DNA of 64,000 nucleotides from Prevotella sp. (GTDB lineage Bacteria; Bacteroidota; Bacteroidia; Bacteroidales; Bacteroidaceae): NCBI GenBank assembly GCA_017538105.1, contig JAFYJN010000041.1, positions 62,001 to 126,000 of the forward strand, read 5' to 3'. Shown piece by piece: positions 1 to 7,666 of this stretch (position 1 is its first letter; each line of letters starts with the position of its first letter). The notes under the pieces were generated by a model. It saw only the letters and a program-made list of their open reading frames with translations, ran no database searches and was not told where the DNA came from. The position numbers and the translations under genes were made by a program.

Positions 1-5
1 CTGTG

Positions 6-857
6 TTATTTCACCATAATCACCAAGTATTTGCTGGTGCTCCAGAACTGTTGTGGGTTGGTTATGCGAAGGATATACTGTCCGTTGGCATCGGTGTTGA
101 GCGTATAGGAACCTGCGGGATGCGAGGTCATCATCGTCGCTTTTTTGGAGTAGAGCTTGATTTCCTTGTCCACACGGATGTCAATTTTCGTGAAGTAGTT
201 TTTATTGAAGTGGCTCTTCAACACTTCACCTTTCGACAGGATACCCTGTTCCTTGAGTTCGCTCTTGGTGCCGAATACATAGTATGCCGTGTTCAGTTCA
301 CGGTCTTGCTCGGTGATGGTTTGTGTCTTTTGGCTACTCTCAGTCTTCAGCTCTGCCACGTCGTTGTTGAGCGTGCTGATGGTTTGGTCGAGCTCAGTGA
401 TATGAATGTCCTTGGCTTCGAGTTGCTGGCGCAACTGTTGCAGTTGTTTGTCTTTCTCTTCGAGTTGGAGAACCAAGCCGTCGAGCGTCTTCTTCAGTTC
501 GTCGCCTTTGACGGTGCTCTCGCGCAGTTGTTGGCGCAGTTTGTCGATGAGTGTGCGGTTCTCCTTCATCTTCTCTTGGATGAACTGCAGATTCTCGCGT
601 ATCTGTTGTGGTTTGTTACTGCCTTCACCGTCCTTGGCGAGAGTTACGCGGTCTTCTGCCTCGTTGATCTGGCGGAATCCCTCCTGTATCTCATTCAGCG
701 TTGCCATCATGTCGTTGATCTCGTTGTCGCGCTGGTCGAGTATCTTCTGCAGTGAGTCATTCTGATACACTTGCGGGTTGACCTCGGGTGTTTTCTTCTC
801 TTCCTTGCAGGCCACGACAGCCAGCAGACAGAGGGTGATAAAGAAAAGTTTTTTCAT
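6..857 (-). CDS. Coiled-coil lipoprotein, unknown function
   Basis: A 283-residue protein with a lipoprotein signal: a basic start, a hydrophobic stretch and a lipobox ending in Cys17 (LAVVAC). Residues about 25-185 are rich in Glu, Gln, Lys and Leu in heptad-like order and should form a long coiled coil. The last 90 residues look like a small beta-rich domain. The protein is probably anchored in the cell envelope. The gene starts 4 bases after the stop of rsmI and is very likely cotranscribed with it. The family was not recognised. The stop codon lies 6 bases from the window edge, so the gene is complete. Confidence 0.85.
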   Translation of the reverse strand: MKKLFFITLCLLAVVACKEEKKTPEVNPQVYQNDSLQKILDQRDNEINDMMATLNEIQEGFRQINEAEDRVTLAKDGEGSNKPQQIRENLQFIQEKMKENRTLIDKLRQQLRESTVKGDELKKTLDGLVLQLEEKDKQLQQLRQQLEAKDIHITELDQTISTLNNDVAELKTESSQKTQTITEQDRELNTAYYVFGTKSELKEQGILSKGEVLKSHFNKNYFTKIDIRVDKEIKLYSKKATMMTSHPAGSYTLNTDANGQYILRITNPQQFWSTSKYLVIMVK

Positions 858-861
858 TATT

Positions 862-1548
862 TCAATTATTTGTTGTATCCTTTTTCCCTGCTACCACCAC
901 GACGATTTCGCCACGGGGTGGGGTAGTCGTGAAGTGGGCTTGCAATTCGGCAAGACTGCCCCTCACTGTCTCTTCGTGCACCTTTGATATCTCGCGTGAC
1001 ACCGAAACACGGCGGTCGCCGCCGAACACCTCGGCCATCTGCGAAAGTAGTTTCACCAGTCTGTAGGGTGATTCATAGAACACCATGGTGCGTGACTCAT
1101 CCGCGAGAGCTTGCAGACGGCTCTGTCGTCCTTTCTTTTGCGGAAGAAAGCCCTCAAAGCAGAAACGGTCGCATGGCAGTCCGGAGCAGACGAGTGCGGG
1201 AACGAAAGCGGTGCTTCCCGGCAGACATTGCACCTCGACGCCCGCTTCCACGGCTTCGCGCACGAGGAAAAAGCCTGGGTCGCTGATACCCGGTGTTCCT
1301 GCATCGCTGATGAGGGCCACATCCATCCCCCCCTTGAGCCGTTCGATGATAGATGACGTAGTGCCATGTTCATTGTATTTGTGGTGTGACATGAGGTGGT
1401 TGCTGATGTCGAAATGTTTCAGCAGTACCGACGATGTGCGTGTATCCTCAGCCAACACCAGACCCACCTCTTTCAGTAGGCGAATGGCACGGAAGGTCAT
1501 GTCCTCGAGATTGCCCACAGGGGTGGGTATGATGTAGAGTATGCCCAT
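862..1548 (-). CDS. rsmI: 16S rRNA (cytidine1402-2'-O)-methyltransferase RsmI
   Basis: This 228-residue SAM-dependent enzyme would 2'-O-methylate C1402 in the decoding centre of 16S rRNA. It has the tetrapyrrole-methylase type fold: TPVGNLEDMTFRAI at the N-terminus, EDTRTS, the glycine-rich SDAGTPGISDPG motif, PGSTAFVPALVCSGLP and FYESPYRL, all hallmarks of RsmI (formerly YraL). The length suits Bacteroidota members. A good promoter lies upstream at 1557-1588, divergent from tdk. The lipoprotein gene follows after 4 bases. Function is known for the family and inferred here. Confidence 0.95.
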   Translation of the reverse strand: MGILYIIPTPVGNLEDMTFRAIRLLKEVGLVLAEDTRTSSVLLKHFDISNHLMSHHKYNEHGTTSSIIERLKGGMDVALISDAGTPGISDPGFFLVREAVEAGVEVQCLPGSTAFVPALVCSGLPCDRFCFEGFLPQKKGRQSRLQALADESRTMVFYESPYRLVKLLSQMAEVFGGDRRVSVSREISKVHEETVRGSLAELQAHFTTTPPRGEIVVVVAGKKDTTNN

Positions 1549-1556
1549 AATCGGCG

Positions 1557-1588
1557 CAAATATAGTTCAAATAATCTTTACACACAAA
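1557..1588 (-). promoter_or_regulatory. Bacteroidota promoter for rsmI
   Basis: On the minus strand the -7 box reads TATATTTG (1557-1564) and a -33 TTTG lies at 1585-1588, with a 20-base spacer. This matches the primary sigma-factor consensus of Bacteroidota. It is back-to-back with the tdk promoter. Confidence 0.7.
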
Positions 1589-1603
1589 AAAACGGGGCAT
1601 TTC

Positions 1604-1635
1604 TTTGCAATTTTTAAAACGTCTTTGTATTTTTG
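1604..1635 (+). promoter_or_regulatory. Bacteroidota promoter for tdk
   Basis: A -33 TTTG (1604-1607) and a -7 TATTTTTG (1628-1635) are separated by 20 bases. The expected transcription start near 1641 lies downstream of the TTG codon at 1605, so translation cannot begin there. The ATG at 1662 is the supported start. Confidence 0.75.
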
Positions 1636-1661
1636 CAAGAAATAATGCGTTTTTTTGCGAT

Positions 1662-2237
1662 ATGAACGGAGAATCAAGACGTCCGGGGCGCATCGAGGTG
1701 ATTTGTGGCTCGATGTTTTCGGGAAAGACCGAAGAGCTGATACGTCGCCTGAAACGGGCGAAGTTTGCCAAACAGCGTGTGGAGATTTTCAAGCCCACCA
1801 TCGACACTCGTTATTCAGAGGAGGAGGTGGTGAGTCACGACCAACATTCCATCATGAGCACACCCGTTGACAGCAGTTCTTCGATACTCCTGCTCTCTGC
1901 CGACATGGATGTGGTGGGCATTGACGAGGCGCAATTTATGGATATGGGTATCGTCGAGGTGTGCAACACGTTGGCCAACCGTGGCGTCCGTGTCATCGTG
2001 GCAGGTCTGGACATGGATTTCAAAGGGGTGCCCTTTGGCCCGATGCCGGGGCTGTGTGCCATTGCCGATGATGTGACGAAGGTGCATGCCATCTGTGTGA
2101 AGTGCGGCAACCTGGCCTACGTCAGTCACCGAATCGTCAACAACGACAAACTGGTGCTTCTCGGTGAGGTAGGGGAGTATGAACCTCTTTGCCGTGAGTG
2201 CTACCAGCAAGTCATGGAGAGTGAAACAAACGAATAG
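1662..2237 (+). CDS. tdk: Thymidine kinase
   Basis: A type II thymidine kinase of 191 residues that phosphorylates thymidine with ATP in the salvage pathway. The P-loop GSMFSGKT is at residues 16-23. A DEAQF motif supplies the Walker B and base-binding region, and zinc ligands are visible as CVKCGN and CRECY near the C-terminus. The ATG at 1662 is chosen because the promoter at 1604-1635 excludes the in-frame TTG at 1605, and because it gives the short N-terminus usual in this family. The AI-2E transporter gene follows after 30 bases on the same strand. Confidence 0.95.
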   Translation: MNGESRRPGRIEVICGSMFSGKTEELIRRLKRAKFAKQRVEIFKPTIDTRYSEEEVVSHDQHSIMSTPVDSSSSILLLSADMDVVGIDEAQFMDMGIVEVCNTLANRGVRVIVAGLDMDFKGVPFGPMPGLCAIADDVTKVHAICVKCGNLAYVSHRIVNNDKLVLLGEVGEYEPLCRECYQQVMESETNE

Positions 2238-2267
2238 TTGCCCTTTGCCCCATACACCTAAAGATAT

Positions 2268-3410
2268 ATGATTGAACAGAAGATTACATTTGACCGATTC
2301 ATCCGATGGGCACTCACTGCGCTTGTCGTGGTGGCTGTTCTTTATTTGATGAACAAGTTGAGCGGTGTGCTGCTGCCATTCTTCGTGGCATGGCTGTTGG
2401 CTTACCTTCTCTATCCCATCGTCAAGTTTGTGCAGTATAAGTTACATGTGCCCACTCGTTTTCTCTCCATCATCGTCACGCTCATCTTTGTTACGGCTGT
2501 CATTGGAGGGATTCTCTACCTCATTATCCCTCCCATGGTGGAGCAGTTTGAGAAACTGGGGAAAATCATCATCAACTATATCCATCAGGCAGCCCATATC
2601 AACGACTTCCCAGAGATGGTGCGCAACTGGATGTTGGAGAACAATTCCATCATCGAGAAATTTTTCTCCAGCGGCGACTTTGCCGAAGCTCTGAAGACCG
2701 CCATGCCGCAGCTGTTTAGCTTCATCGGTAAGACGGCCAATGTCATCATCAGCATCATCGCCTCGGCCATCACCTTATTATATATGTTCTTTATACTGCT
2801 CGACTATGAATACTTGTCGGCCAACTGGATCAAGATTTTCCCGAAGAAGAACCGTCCGTTTTGGGCAGAGCTTATGCAAGATGTAGAGCGTGAGCTGAAC
2901 AATTATATCCGAGGACAAGGCATGGTGGCCCTGTGCATGGGCGTCATGTTCTGCATCGGTTTCACCATCATCGACTTCCCCATGGCTATTGGCCTGGGTA
3001 TACTCATCGGCATCATGGACATGGTGCCCTACCTCCACACCTTGGCATTGATACCGACGGCATTTCTGGCTTTGCTCAAGGCTGCCGACACAGGACAGAA
3101 TTTCTGGATGATTTTCGGTGGCGCTGTGCTCGTTTTCTGTGTGGTACAACTAATATCAGACCTCATTGTCACACCCAAAATCATGGGAAAAGCCATGCGT
3201 CTCAACCCAGCCGTGCTCCTGCTCTCCATATCGGTGTGGGGATCGTTGCTCGGGTTCATTGGACTTATCATCGCCCTGCCACTCACCACGTTGCTCATCG
3301 CTTATTACCAGCGTTATGTGACGCGTGAGAATGAAGTGGAACAACCCCCGGAGGCATCTATTGAAGAGGTGCCGCCAGAAGAAACACCTCCCGCAATACA
3401 GGGAAAGTAA
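2268..3410 (+). CDS. AI-2E family transporter (PerM/YhhT-like)
   Basis: A 380-residue membrane protein of the AI-2E transporter family (formerly UPF0118). It has hydrophobic segments at about 12-50 and 62-88, a soluble stretch at about 90-150, then a cluster of membrane helices from 155 to 350. The family includes exporters and a sodium/proton antiporter, so the substrate cannot be named. The tail after residue 355 is acidic and proline-rich. It lies 30 bases after tdk and is likely cotranscribed. The 574 bases after its stop hold repeats, tRNA-Lys and the sstT promoter region, with no other gene. Confidence 0.85.
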   Translation: MIEQKITFDRFIRWALTALVVVAVLYLMNKLSGVLLPFFVAWLLAYLLYPIVKFVQYKLHVPTRFLSIIVTLIFVTAVIGGILYLIIPPMVEQFEKLGKIIINYIHQAAHINDFPEMVRNWMLENNSIIEKFFSSGDFAEALKTAMPQLFSFIGKTANVIISIIASAITLLYMFFILLDYEYLSANWIKIFPKKNRPFWAELMQDVERELNNYIRGQGMVALCMGVMFCIGFTIIDFPMAIGLGILIGIMDMVPYLHTLALIPTAFLALLKAADTGQNFWMIFGGAVLVFCVVQLISDLIVTPKIMGKAMRLNPAVLLLSISVWGSLLGFIGLIIALPLTTLLIAYYQRYVTRENEVEQPPEASIEEVPPEETPPAIQGK

Positions 3411-3412
3411 TA

Positions 3413-3441
3413 CCCACCCCGGCCCTCCCAAAGGGAGGGTG
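3413..3441. repeat. GC-rich palindromic element, copy 1
   Basis: CCCACCCCGGCCCTCC joined to AAAGGGAGGG forms a short stem with a C-rich left flank. It begins two bases after the AI-2E gene stop. A near-identical copy lies at 3807-3833, and related elements lie inside genes at 11850, 18215, 50171, 50501 and 50591. Confidence 0.75.
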
Positions 3442-3444
3442 ACG

Positions 3445-3590
3445 AAAAGGGAAAAGAGTAAAAGAGTAAAAAGGTAAATTAGTTAATTGATACCTTGGAT
3501 TCCTTTGGATTGCTTAAAATATCCTAGGATAACTTAAGAATTGCCTTGGATGCCTCAGGATTCCCTAAAAAAACTGGAATTTCTACGGGT
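3445..3590. repeat. Degenerate decamer repeats after the AI-2E gene
   Basis: Two blocks occur. The first (about 3445-3480) repeats words like GAGTAAAAAGGTAAA. The second (about 3490-3575) has a 10-base period built on CCTWGGATNN, seen as CTTGGATT, TTTGGATT, CCTAGGAT, CCTTGGAT and CTCAGGAT. The second word returns at 63080-63105, and a related CTAGG repeat is at 32872-32934. No coding function is apparent. Confidence 0.6.
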
Positions 3591-3613
3591 TCTGGAAAAA
3601 AAACACCAAATAG

Positions 3614-3645
3614 TTTGGTGGTTTCCGGAAAAAGCAGTAATTTTG
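3614..3645 (+). promoter_or_regulatory. Promoter for tRNA-Lys
   Basis: TTTG (3614-3617), a 20-base spacer and TAATTTTG (3638-3645) match the Bacteroidota consensus. The tRNA begins 21 bases further on. Confidence 0.75.
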
Positions 3646-3666
3646 CACCGCTTTTTAGAAAATGGA

Positions 3667-3739
3667 GATCCGTTAGCTCAGTTGGTAGAGCACAACACTT
3701 TTAATGTTGGGGTCTTGGGTTCGAGCCCCAAACGGATCA
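3667..3739 (+). tRNA. tRNA-Lys (anticodon TTT)
   Basis: A full cloverleaf can be drawn. The acceptor stem GATCCGT pairs with ACGGATC, the D stem GCTC pairs with GAGC, the anticodon stem CAACA pairs with TGTTG around the loop CTTTTAA, and the T stem TTGGG pairs with CCCAA around TTCGAGC. The discriminator base is A. The CCA end is not encoded. The anticodon TTT reads AAA and AAG lysine codons. Confidence 0.97.
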
Positions 3740-3754
3740 CTCCCTCTTACCCTC

Positions 3755-3783
3755 GGGGGGCTGTTGCTTAGGCGCAGCCCCCC
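3755..3783 (+). terminator. GC-rich hairpin after tRNA-Lys
   Basis: GGGGGGCTG (3755-3763) pairs with CAGCCCCCC (3775-3783) across an 11-base loop, 15 bases after the tRNA. It could end the tRNA transcript, but no strong T-run follows, so it may instead be another mobile palindrome. Confidence 0.45.
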
Positions 3784-3806
3784 ACCTCTTTATTATACAC
3801 CTAATA

Positions 3807-3833
3807 CCCACCCCGACCCTCCCCAAGGGAGGG
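3807..3833. repeat. GC-rich palindromic element, copy 2
   Basis: CCCACCCCGACCCTCC followed by CCAAGGGAGGG. It matches copy 1 at 3413-3441 including the preceding TAATA, so the tRNA-Lys lies between two direct copies about 390 bases apart. Confidence 0.75.
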
Positions 3834-3926
3834 AGCACATTCCCTCATAATTTGTTCTTTGTCTATAGTTTCTCATTCCTCGTTCTCTGTCAATAGTCAC
3901 TCATCTTTTTTTACTGTTCTATGCTG

Positions 3927-3953
3927 TTGATTGGGAAAATAATACTATTTTTG
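3927..3953 (+). promoter_or_regulatory. Probable promoter for sstT
   Basis: A perfect -7 box TATTTTTG is at 3946-3953. The -33 region is weak (TTG at 3927-3929, spacer 16). The start codon lies 31 bases downstream. Confidence 0.5.
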
Positions 3954-3984
3954 TACTTTCTATGACCTAATTTCATTCATCTTC

Positions 3985-5214
3985 ATGGATATTTTCAAGA
4001 AAATACTGCGGAAATGGACAGCCACCAGTTTGGTGCTTCGTATCTTCATAGGTCTTGTCATCGGTGCGGCTCTCGGTTTGGCCGTACCTAGATGGACGGG
4101 GATAGGTGTTTTAGGACTGGTGTTCGTAAGCACGCTCAAAGCCATCGCCCCTGTGCTTGTCTTTGTGTTGGTGGCTTCATCCATTGCCAAGGCGGGCGGC
4201 GGTCTGGGGTCGCGTTTCCGCACGCTCATCGCCTGTTACGTTCTAAGCACTTTCATTGCGGCACTTTTGGCCGTAGTAGGTAGTTTTCTCTTCCCCGTTA
4301 CGCTTCAGCTGGGTGATGCGGCGCAGGGCGATGCGCCTGGTGGCTTGGCCGATGTGTTCACCCATTTGCTGACCAATATGGTGACCAACCCGCTCCAATC
4401 AGTTTCAAGTGCCAACTACATCGGCATCCTGTTCTGGGCTATCATCATTGGCATCGCCCTGAAGATGAAGGCAAGTGCCACGACCATCAATATGGTACAT
4501 GATTTTGCCGAGGTCATCTCCCAGGTGGTCAGGTGGGTTATCCAGTTCGCTCCTTTTGGTATCCTTGGATTGGTATTCTCGTCGGTGTCGGAGAGTGGCA
4601 TGGAGGTGTTCACCACCTATGGCCATCTGGTGTTGTTGTTGGTAGGGTGTATGTTGTTCAATGCATTGGTGTGCAATCCGTTGCTCTCTTTTCTCCTATT
4701 GCGTCGTAACCCATATCCGCTGCTGTTCACTTGCCTGAAGGAGAGTGGGTTGAATGCTTTTTTCACCCGTTCCTCGGCGGCGAACATTCCGATTAACATG
4801 AATCTCTGCAAGAAACTGAAATTAGACGAGGATTTCTATTCGGTGAGCATACCCCTTGGCGCCACCATCAACATGGATGGTGCTGCCGTGACCATCACCG
4901 TCATGTCGTTGGCTGTGGCTCATACCGTTGGGGTGGAGGTGACTTTCGCCTCCGCGCTTTTTCTGGGTATCGTAGCCACCTTAGGGGCTTGCGGCGCGTC
5001 GGGCGTGGCTGGTGGTTCGTTGTTGCTCATCCCCATGGCCTGCTCATTCTTCGGCATCGGCAACGATGTGGCCATGCAGGCCGTGGCCATCGGTTTCATC
5101 ATCGGCGTGATACAGGATTCTGTGGAAACAGCACTCAATTCCAGCGGTGACGTGTTTTTCACCGCCACGGCTGAATATTATGATGAGGGGAAGAGGGTGA
5201 CGACTGTTGAATGA
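3985..5214 (+). CDS. sstT: Serine/threonine:sodium symporter SstT
   Basis: A 409-residue carrier of the dicarboxylate/amino acid:cation symporter (DAACS) family in the inner membrane. The block with RSSAANIPINMNLCKKL followed by IPLGATINMDGAA is typical of SstT, which imports serine and threonine with sodium. About eight membrane helices and two re-entrant loops are expected. It has its own -7 box upstream and ends just before two convergent minus-strand genes, with no obvious terminator between. The substrate is inferred from similarity to SstT rather than to GltP or DctA. Confidence 0.9.
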   Translation: MDIFKKILRKWTATSLVLRIFIGLVIGAALGLAVPRWTGIGVLGLVFVSTLKAIAPVLVFVLVASSIAKAGGGLGSRFRTLIACYVLSTFIAALLAVVGSFLFPVTLQLGDAAQGDAPGGLADVFTHLLTNMVTNPLQSVSSANYIGILFWAIIIGIALKMKASATTINMVHDFAEVISQVVRWVIQFAPFGILGLVFSSVSESGMEVFTTYGHLVLLLVGCMLFNALVCNPLLSFLLLRRNPYPLLFTCLKESGLNAFFTRSSAANIPINMNLCKKLKLDEDFYSVSIPLGATINMDGAAVTITVMSLAVAHTVGVEVTFASALFLGIVATLGACGASGVAGGSLLLIPMACSFFGIGNDVAMQAVAIGFIIGVIQDSVETALNSSGDVFFTATAEYYDEGKRVTTVE

Positions 5215-5228
5215 CGAACGTTGATCCT

Positions 5229-5762
5229 TTAAGGTTTGACGAACTCCAACCTCAACACCCTGATGGGTATGTCTTTCCCAAGGTATTGGTTTTCGTCGAT
5301 GCAGGTATCGCCCGTGGCTATGAATCCACATTTCTCCATCACACGGCCAGAGGCGGGATTGTCAATGAAATGTCCACTGATGAGTGATGGTATGTCGGTC
5401 GTGGTGTGGATATGGTTCAACATCAACCTCAGCGCTTCAGTACAAATACCCTGGTTCCAATAGGGCTTGGCTATCCAATAGCCGATAAGCGGTTCGTTTG
5501 TGCGTGCTGGAAGATTACATTCGCACGAAGGGCCATAGCCGATGGCACCTATGGCCTCGCCTGTCTTTTTTAGTTCAATGGCCCATGTGGTGTCATTATG
5601 GAACAAGGTGCGGATAATCTCCAGGCTCTCCTCCACATTTTTATGAGGAGGCCATCCCGCCCGAGGTCCCACATCGGGGTCTGACGCATATCTGAAAAGG
5701 GTCTCAGCGTCACGCTCATACCATGGACGCAATAAGACCCTCTTGGTTTCTAATGTAGTCAT
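5229..5762 (-). CDS. GNAT family N-acetyltransferase (RimJ/RimL-like)
   Basis: A 177-residue acetyltransferase using acetyl-CoA. It begins with METKRVLLRPW-like sequence (here TLETKRVLLRPWYERDAE), has ELKKTGEAIGAIGY, an acetyl-CoA binding stretch around IGYWIAKPYWNQGICTEA and NPASGRVMEKCGF, all typical of the Acetyltransf_3 (RimJ/RimL) subgroup. The acceptor could be a protein N-terminus or a small molecule. It starts 9 bases after the stop of the upstream zinc-ribbon gene and is likely cotranscribed with it. Confidence 0.88.
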   Translation of the reverse strand: MTTLETKRVLLRPWYERDAETLFRYASDPDVGPRAGWPPHKNVEESLEIIRTLFHNDTTWAIELKKTGEAIGAIGYGPSCECNLPARTNEPLIGYWIAKPYWNQGICTEALRLMLNHIHTTTDIPSLISGHFIDNPASGRVMEKCGFIATGDTCIDENQYLGKDIPIRVLRLEFVKP

Positions 5763-5771
5763 ACCCTTCTT

Positions 5772-6041
5772 TTACAATTTCCAGCGTTTCAGATTGGGAT
5801 AGTACTGGAGAAGCATCTCCTTATATTCTTTGCGGCTGAGACTTTGGCCGGTATTCTTGTTGAATTCATCCACGAACTGGGAGCAGAATTCCGCCATTTC
5901 CTCCATTGTGAATTTGCCCGTGAAGGCCCCGTCTTTGTAGCAATAGATACAGTATTCTTCGTTCTTGTTTCCGTCGGCATTGGTACCGAGAATTTCTTCT
6001 GTGAGCGGCATACCGCAACTTTGACAAAATTTTTGCTCCAT
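5772..6041 (-). CDS. Zinc-ribbon domain protein
   Basis: A small protein of 89 residues with two Cys pairs, CQSCGMP near residue 6 and CIYCYKDG near residue 32, which should bind zinc. The second half is helical (FTMEEMAEFCSQFVDEFNKN). It matches the putative zinc-ribbon family often found beside GNAT acetyltransferases in Bacteroidota and Firmicutes. Its role is unknown; regulation or protein binding is possible. A good promoter is at 6078-6109, and the GNAT gene follows after 9 bases. Confidence 0.85.
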   Translation of the reverse strand: MEQKFCQSCGMPLTEEILGTNADGNKNEEYCIYCYKDGAFTGKFTMEEMAEFCSQFVDEFNKNTGQSLSRKEYKEMLLQYYPNLKRWKL

Positions 6042-6077
6042 AGAAATTGATGTTGATTATTTATTTGAAGTCAATTG

Positions 6078-6109
6078 CAAAGGTACTGCAAGGCGAGTGA
6101 AAAACCAAA
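6078..6109 (-). promoter_or_regulatory. Promoter for the zinc-ribbon/GNAT genes
   Basis: On the minus strand TACCTTTG (6078-6085) and TTTG (6106-6109) are 20 bases apart. Confidence 0.7.
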
Positions 6110-6177
6110 TATATTTGAAGTTTTACTATCCCTTTCGATGAATGTACTGTATAAATGACATATTTGCTCGCATTCGT

Positions 6178-6208
6178 TTTGTATTGTCTTCGGTTTTATC
6201 TATTTTTG
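6178..6208 (+). promoter_or_regulatory. Promoter for the TfoX-domain gene
   Basis: TTTG (6178-6181), a 19-base spacer and TATTTTTG (6201-6208). The start codon is 29 bases downstream. Confidence 0.7.
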
Positions 6209-6236
6209 CATCAAAAATATAAAAACTACGAGAATT

Positions 6237-6566
6237 ATGGCAAGCAACATCGACTTCGTTCAATATATCACCGACCAGTGTGCCGGGGCAGGCATCATCA
6301 CTTCCAAGAAAATGTTTGGTGACTACGGTATCTATTGCGACGGAAAGATTTTCGGCCTGATTTGTGATGACCGTTTCTATCTGAAACCTACTGAGGCTGT
6401 CCGCACGCTGTTGCGCACCATTGACATGCAACCGCCCTATGACGGCGCCAAGGATTACTTTTATATAGCCGATGTGGATGACCGCGACTATCTCTCCTTA
6501 CTCGTTCGCGAAACGTGCAAGGCTTTACCAGAGCCGAAACCCAAAAAGAAAAATAGTACATTATAG
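6237..6566 (+). CDS. TfoX/Sxy N-terminal domain protein
   Basis: A 109-residue protein made of the TfoX N-terminal domain alone. The conserved KKMFGDYGIYCDGKIFGLI stretch and the later YFYIADVDDRDYLSLLV fit this family. In Proteobacteria, TfoX/Sxy activates competence genes with CRP, but single-domain versions in Bacteroidota have no established role. The lysine-rich tail (KPKKKNSTL) is probably disordered. It is a single-gene unit with its own promoter and a strong terminator hairpin immediately downstream. Confidence 0.85.
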   Translation: MASNIDFVQYITDQCAGAGIITSKKMFGDYGIYCDGKIFGLICDDRFYLKPTEAVRTLLRTIDMQPPYDGAKDYFYIADVDDRDYLSLLVRETCKALPEPKPKKKNSTL

Positions 6567-6569
6567 CCA

Positions 6570-6611
6570 AATGGGGGAAGCGCACCATCAGGTCGCTTCC
6601 CCCATTACGTT
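6570..6611. terminator. Strong hairpin between convergent genes
   Basis: AATGGGGGAAGCG (6570-6582) pairs perfectly with CGCTTCCCCCATT (6594-6606) across 11 bases, followed by ACGTTTTT. It should terminate the TfoX-domain gene and may also serve the convergent esterase gene. Confidence 0.85.
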
Positions 6612-6641
6612 TTTATCAGTGATTCACACTAACACTCGTCA

Positions 6642-7568
6642 CTATTTCTTCGCTTCCTTCAAGAAGAAGTCAACCATCTTGCGGAAATTATCGTCGTTGA
6701 ACGTTACGGGACCATGTCCGCCGCCGGGAACGCTCACGAAGGCTTCCAGTCGACCGGCCTTCTGCAGTTCATCGGAGAAATACACTCCTTGGCAGTGAGG
6801 TACCACATTGTCGGCATCGCCATGGAACACGAGGAAACGTGGTCCTTCGGGTTGGACATAAGTGATGGGGCTGATGAGTGCCACCATGTCGGGACGGTCG
6901 GCAGGTGCACCGCCAATGAGTGCAGCCTCGGGCGACTTGTCGTTGTTGACAGTTTCGCAGTTGTTCATGCGAGCCATGTCTACGGGTCCAAACCAATCAA
7001 CGACAGCATCCACATTACTGCTCTGACTTAAGTTGCCACCCACGGTACCCTCTATGTCCAGTGTTGTGTTACCCACCGTGCGGCGTTTCATGCCGTTGGT
7101 GACACCCGCCATTGAGGAGAGGTGACCGCCTGAGGAAAAGCCCGTGATGCCGATGAACGACGTGTCCAACTTATATTCCGCAGCGTGGGCGCGGATAAAG
7201 CGGATGGCTCCCTTCACGTCATGAATCTGTGCAGGGAAGAGAGCGTCGCCACTTGAACGGTGGTTGATGCACACCACGGCGAATCCGGCATCGACCAGCG
7301 ACTTGCCCATCGACATGAAGGTCATCCCTTTCATGTTGTTCGAGAACCATGCGCTGCCATAGATGGCAACAATCACCTTGTAACTGGCCTGACCTGTTGA
7401 GGGCAGGTAGATGTCCATACGGTGTGCTTCCATGTCATCACCGGCATAGTTCACATCTTTGTACGTCGGTTCAACACCTGGTTGGCCGAATCCAGGAAAT
7501 CCTCCCCGGGGCTGTGCCTGCAGCGACAGTGCACCGCAGAGCATGCAGAAAATGAATAGTTTTTTCAT
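6642..7568 (-). CDS. Secreted alpha/beta-hydrolase esterase
   Basis: A 308-residue protein with a cleavable signal peptide (about 1-19) and an alpha/beta-hydrolase fold. The nucleophile elbow GFSSGGH and the C-terminal HGDADNVVPH and GGGHG segments provide the expected Ser, Asp and His. It resembles BD-FAE/acetyl-xylan-esterase type enzymes of the esterase/lipase (Aes) group. Its position after the GH43-CBM6 gene on the same strand (98-base gap with repeats) suggests removal of acetyl or feruloyl groups from xylan. The substrate is inferred from context. Confidence 0.82.
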   Translation of the reverse strand: MKKLFIFCMLCGALSLQAQPRGGFPGFGQPGVEPTYKDVNYAGDDMEAHRMDIYLPSTGQASYKVIVAIYGSAWFSNNMKGMTFMSMGKSLVDAGFAVVCINHRSSGDALFPAQIHDVKGAIRFIRAHAAEYKLDTSFIGITGFSSGGHLSSMAGVTNGMKRRTVGNTTLDIEGTVGGNLSQSSNVDAVVDWFGPVDMARMNNCETVNNDKSPEAALIGGAPADRPDMVALISPITYVQPEGPRFLVFHGDADNVVPHCQGVYFSDELQKAGRLEAFVSVPGGGHGPVTFNDDNFRKMVDFFLKEAKK

Positions 7569-7584
7569 TGTTTTTTAGTTATTA

Positions 7585-7666
7585 TTTCGTTATCACGTTA
7601 TTTCGTTCAATCGACAATTACAACCCTAGGCAAATCTCTTGCTCCTTGCCCCTTGCTCCTTGCCCC
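7585..7666. repeat. Two short degenerate repeat blocks after the GH43 gene
   Basis: Just past the GH43 stop, 7638-7666 repeats CTTGCYCC words; the same words occur at 63125-63146, again just past a stop codon. Next to it, 7585-7612 repeats CGTTATCACGTTAT-like words that also occur at 61020-61065. Confidence 0.6.

Noticed and set aside
3-755. 250-codon plus-strand frame at the window start
   Set aside because: It lies antisense to the coiled-coil lipoprotein, which has a clear lipobox; the Leu-rich composition is what an antisense of Gln/Glu/Lys codons gives.
1605-1661. Longer thymidine kinase starting at TTG 1605
   Set aside because: The promoter boxes at 1604-1635 place the RNA start downstream of that codon.
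3541-3771. Open frame of 76 codons across tRNA-Lys
   Set aside because: It is laid over the tRNA, its promoter and the decamer repeats, and has no protein-like composition.
3413-3833. tRNA-Lys flanked by direct repeats as an integrated island
   Set aside because: The interval is only about 390 bases and holds the tRNA itself with its promoter; there is no integrase and no duplicate tRNA end.
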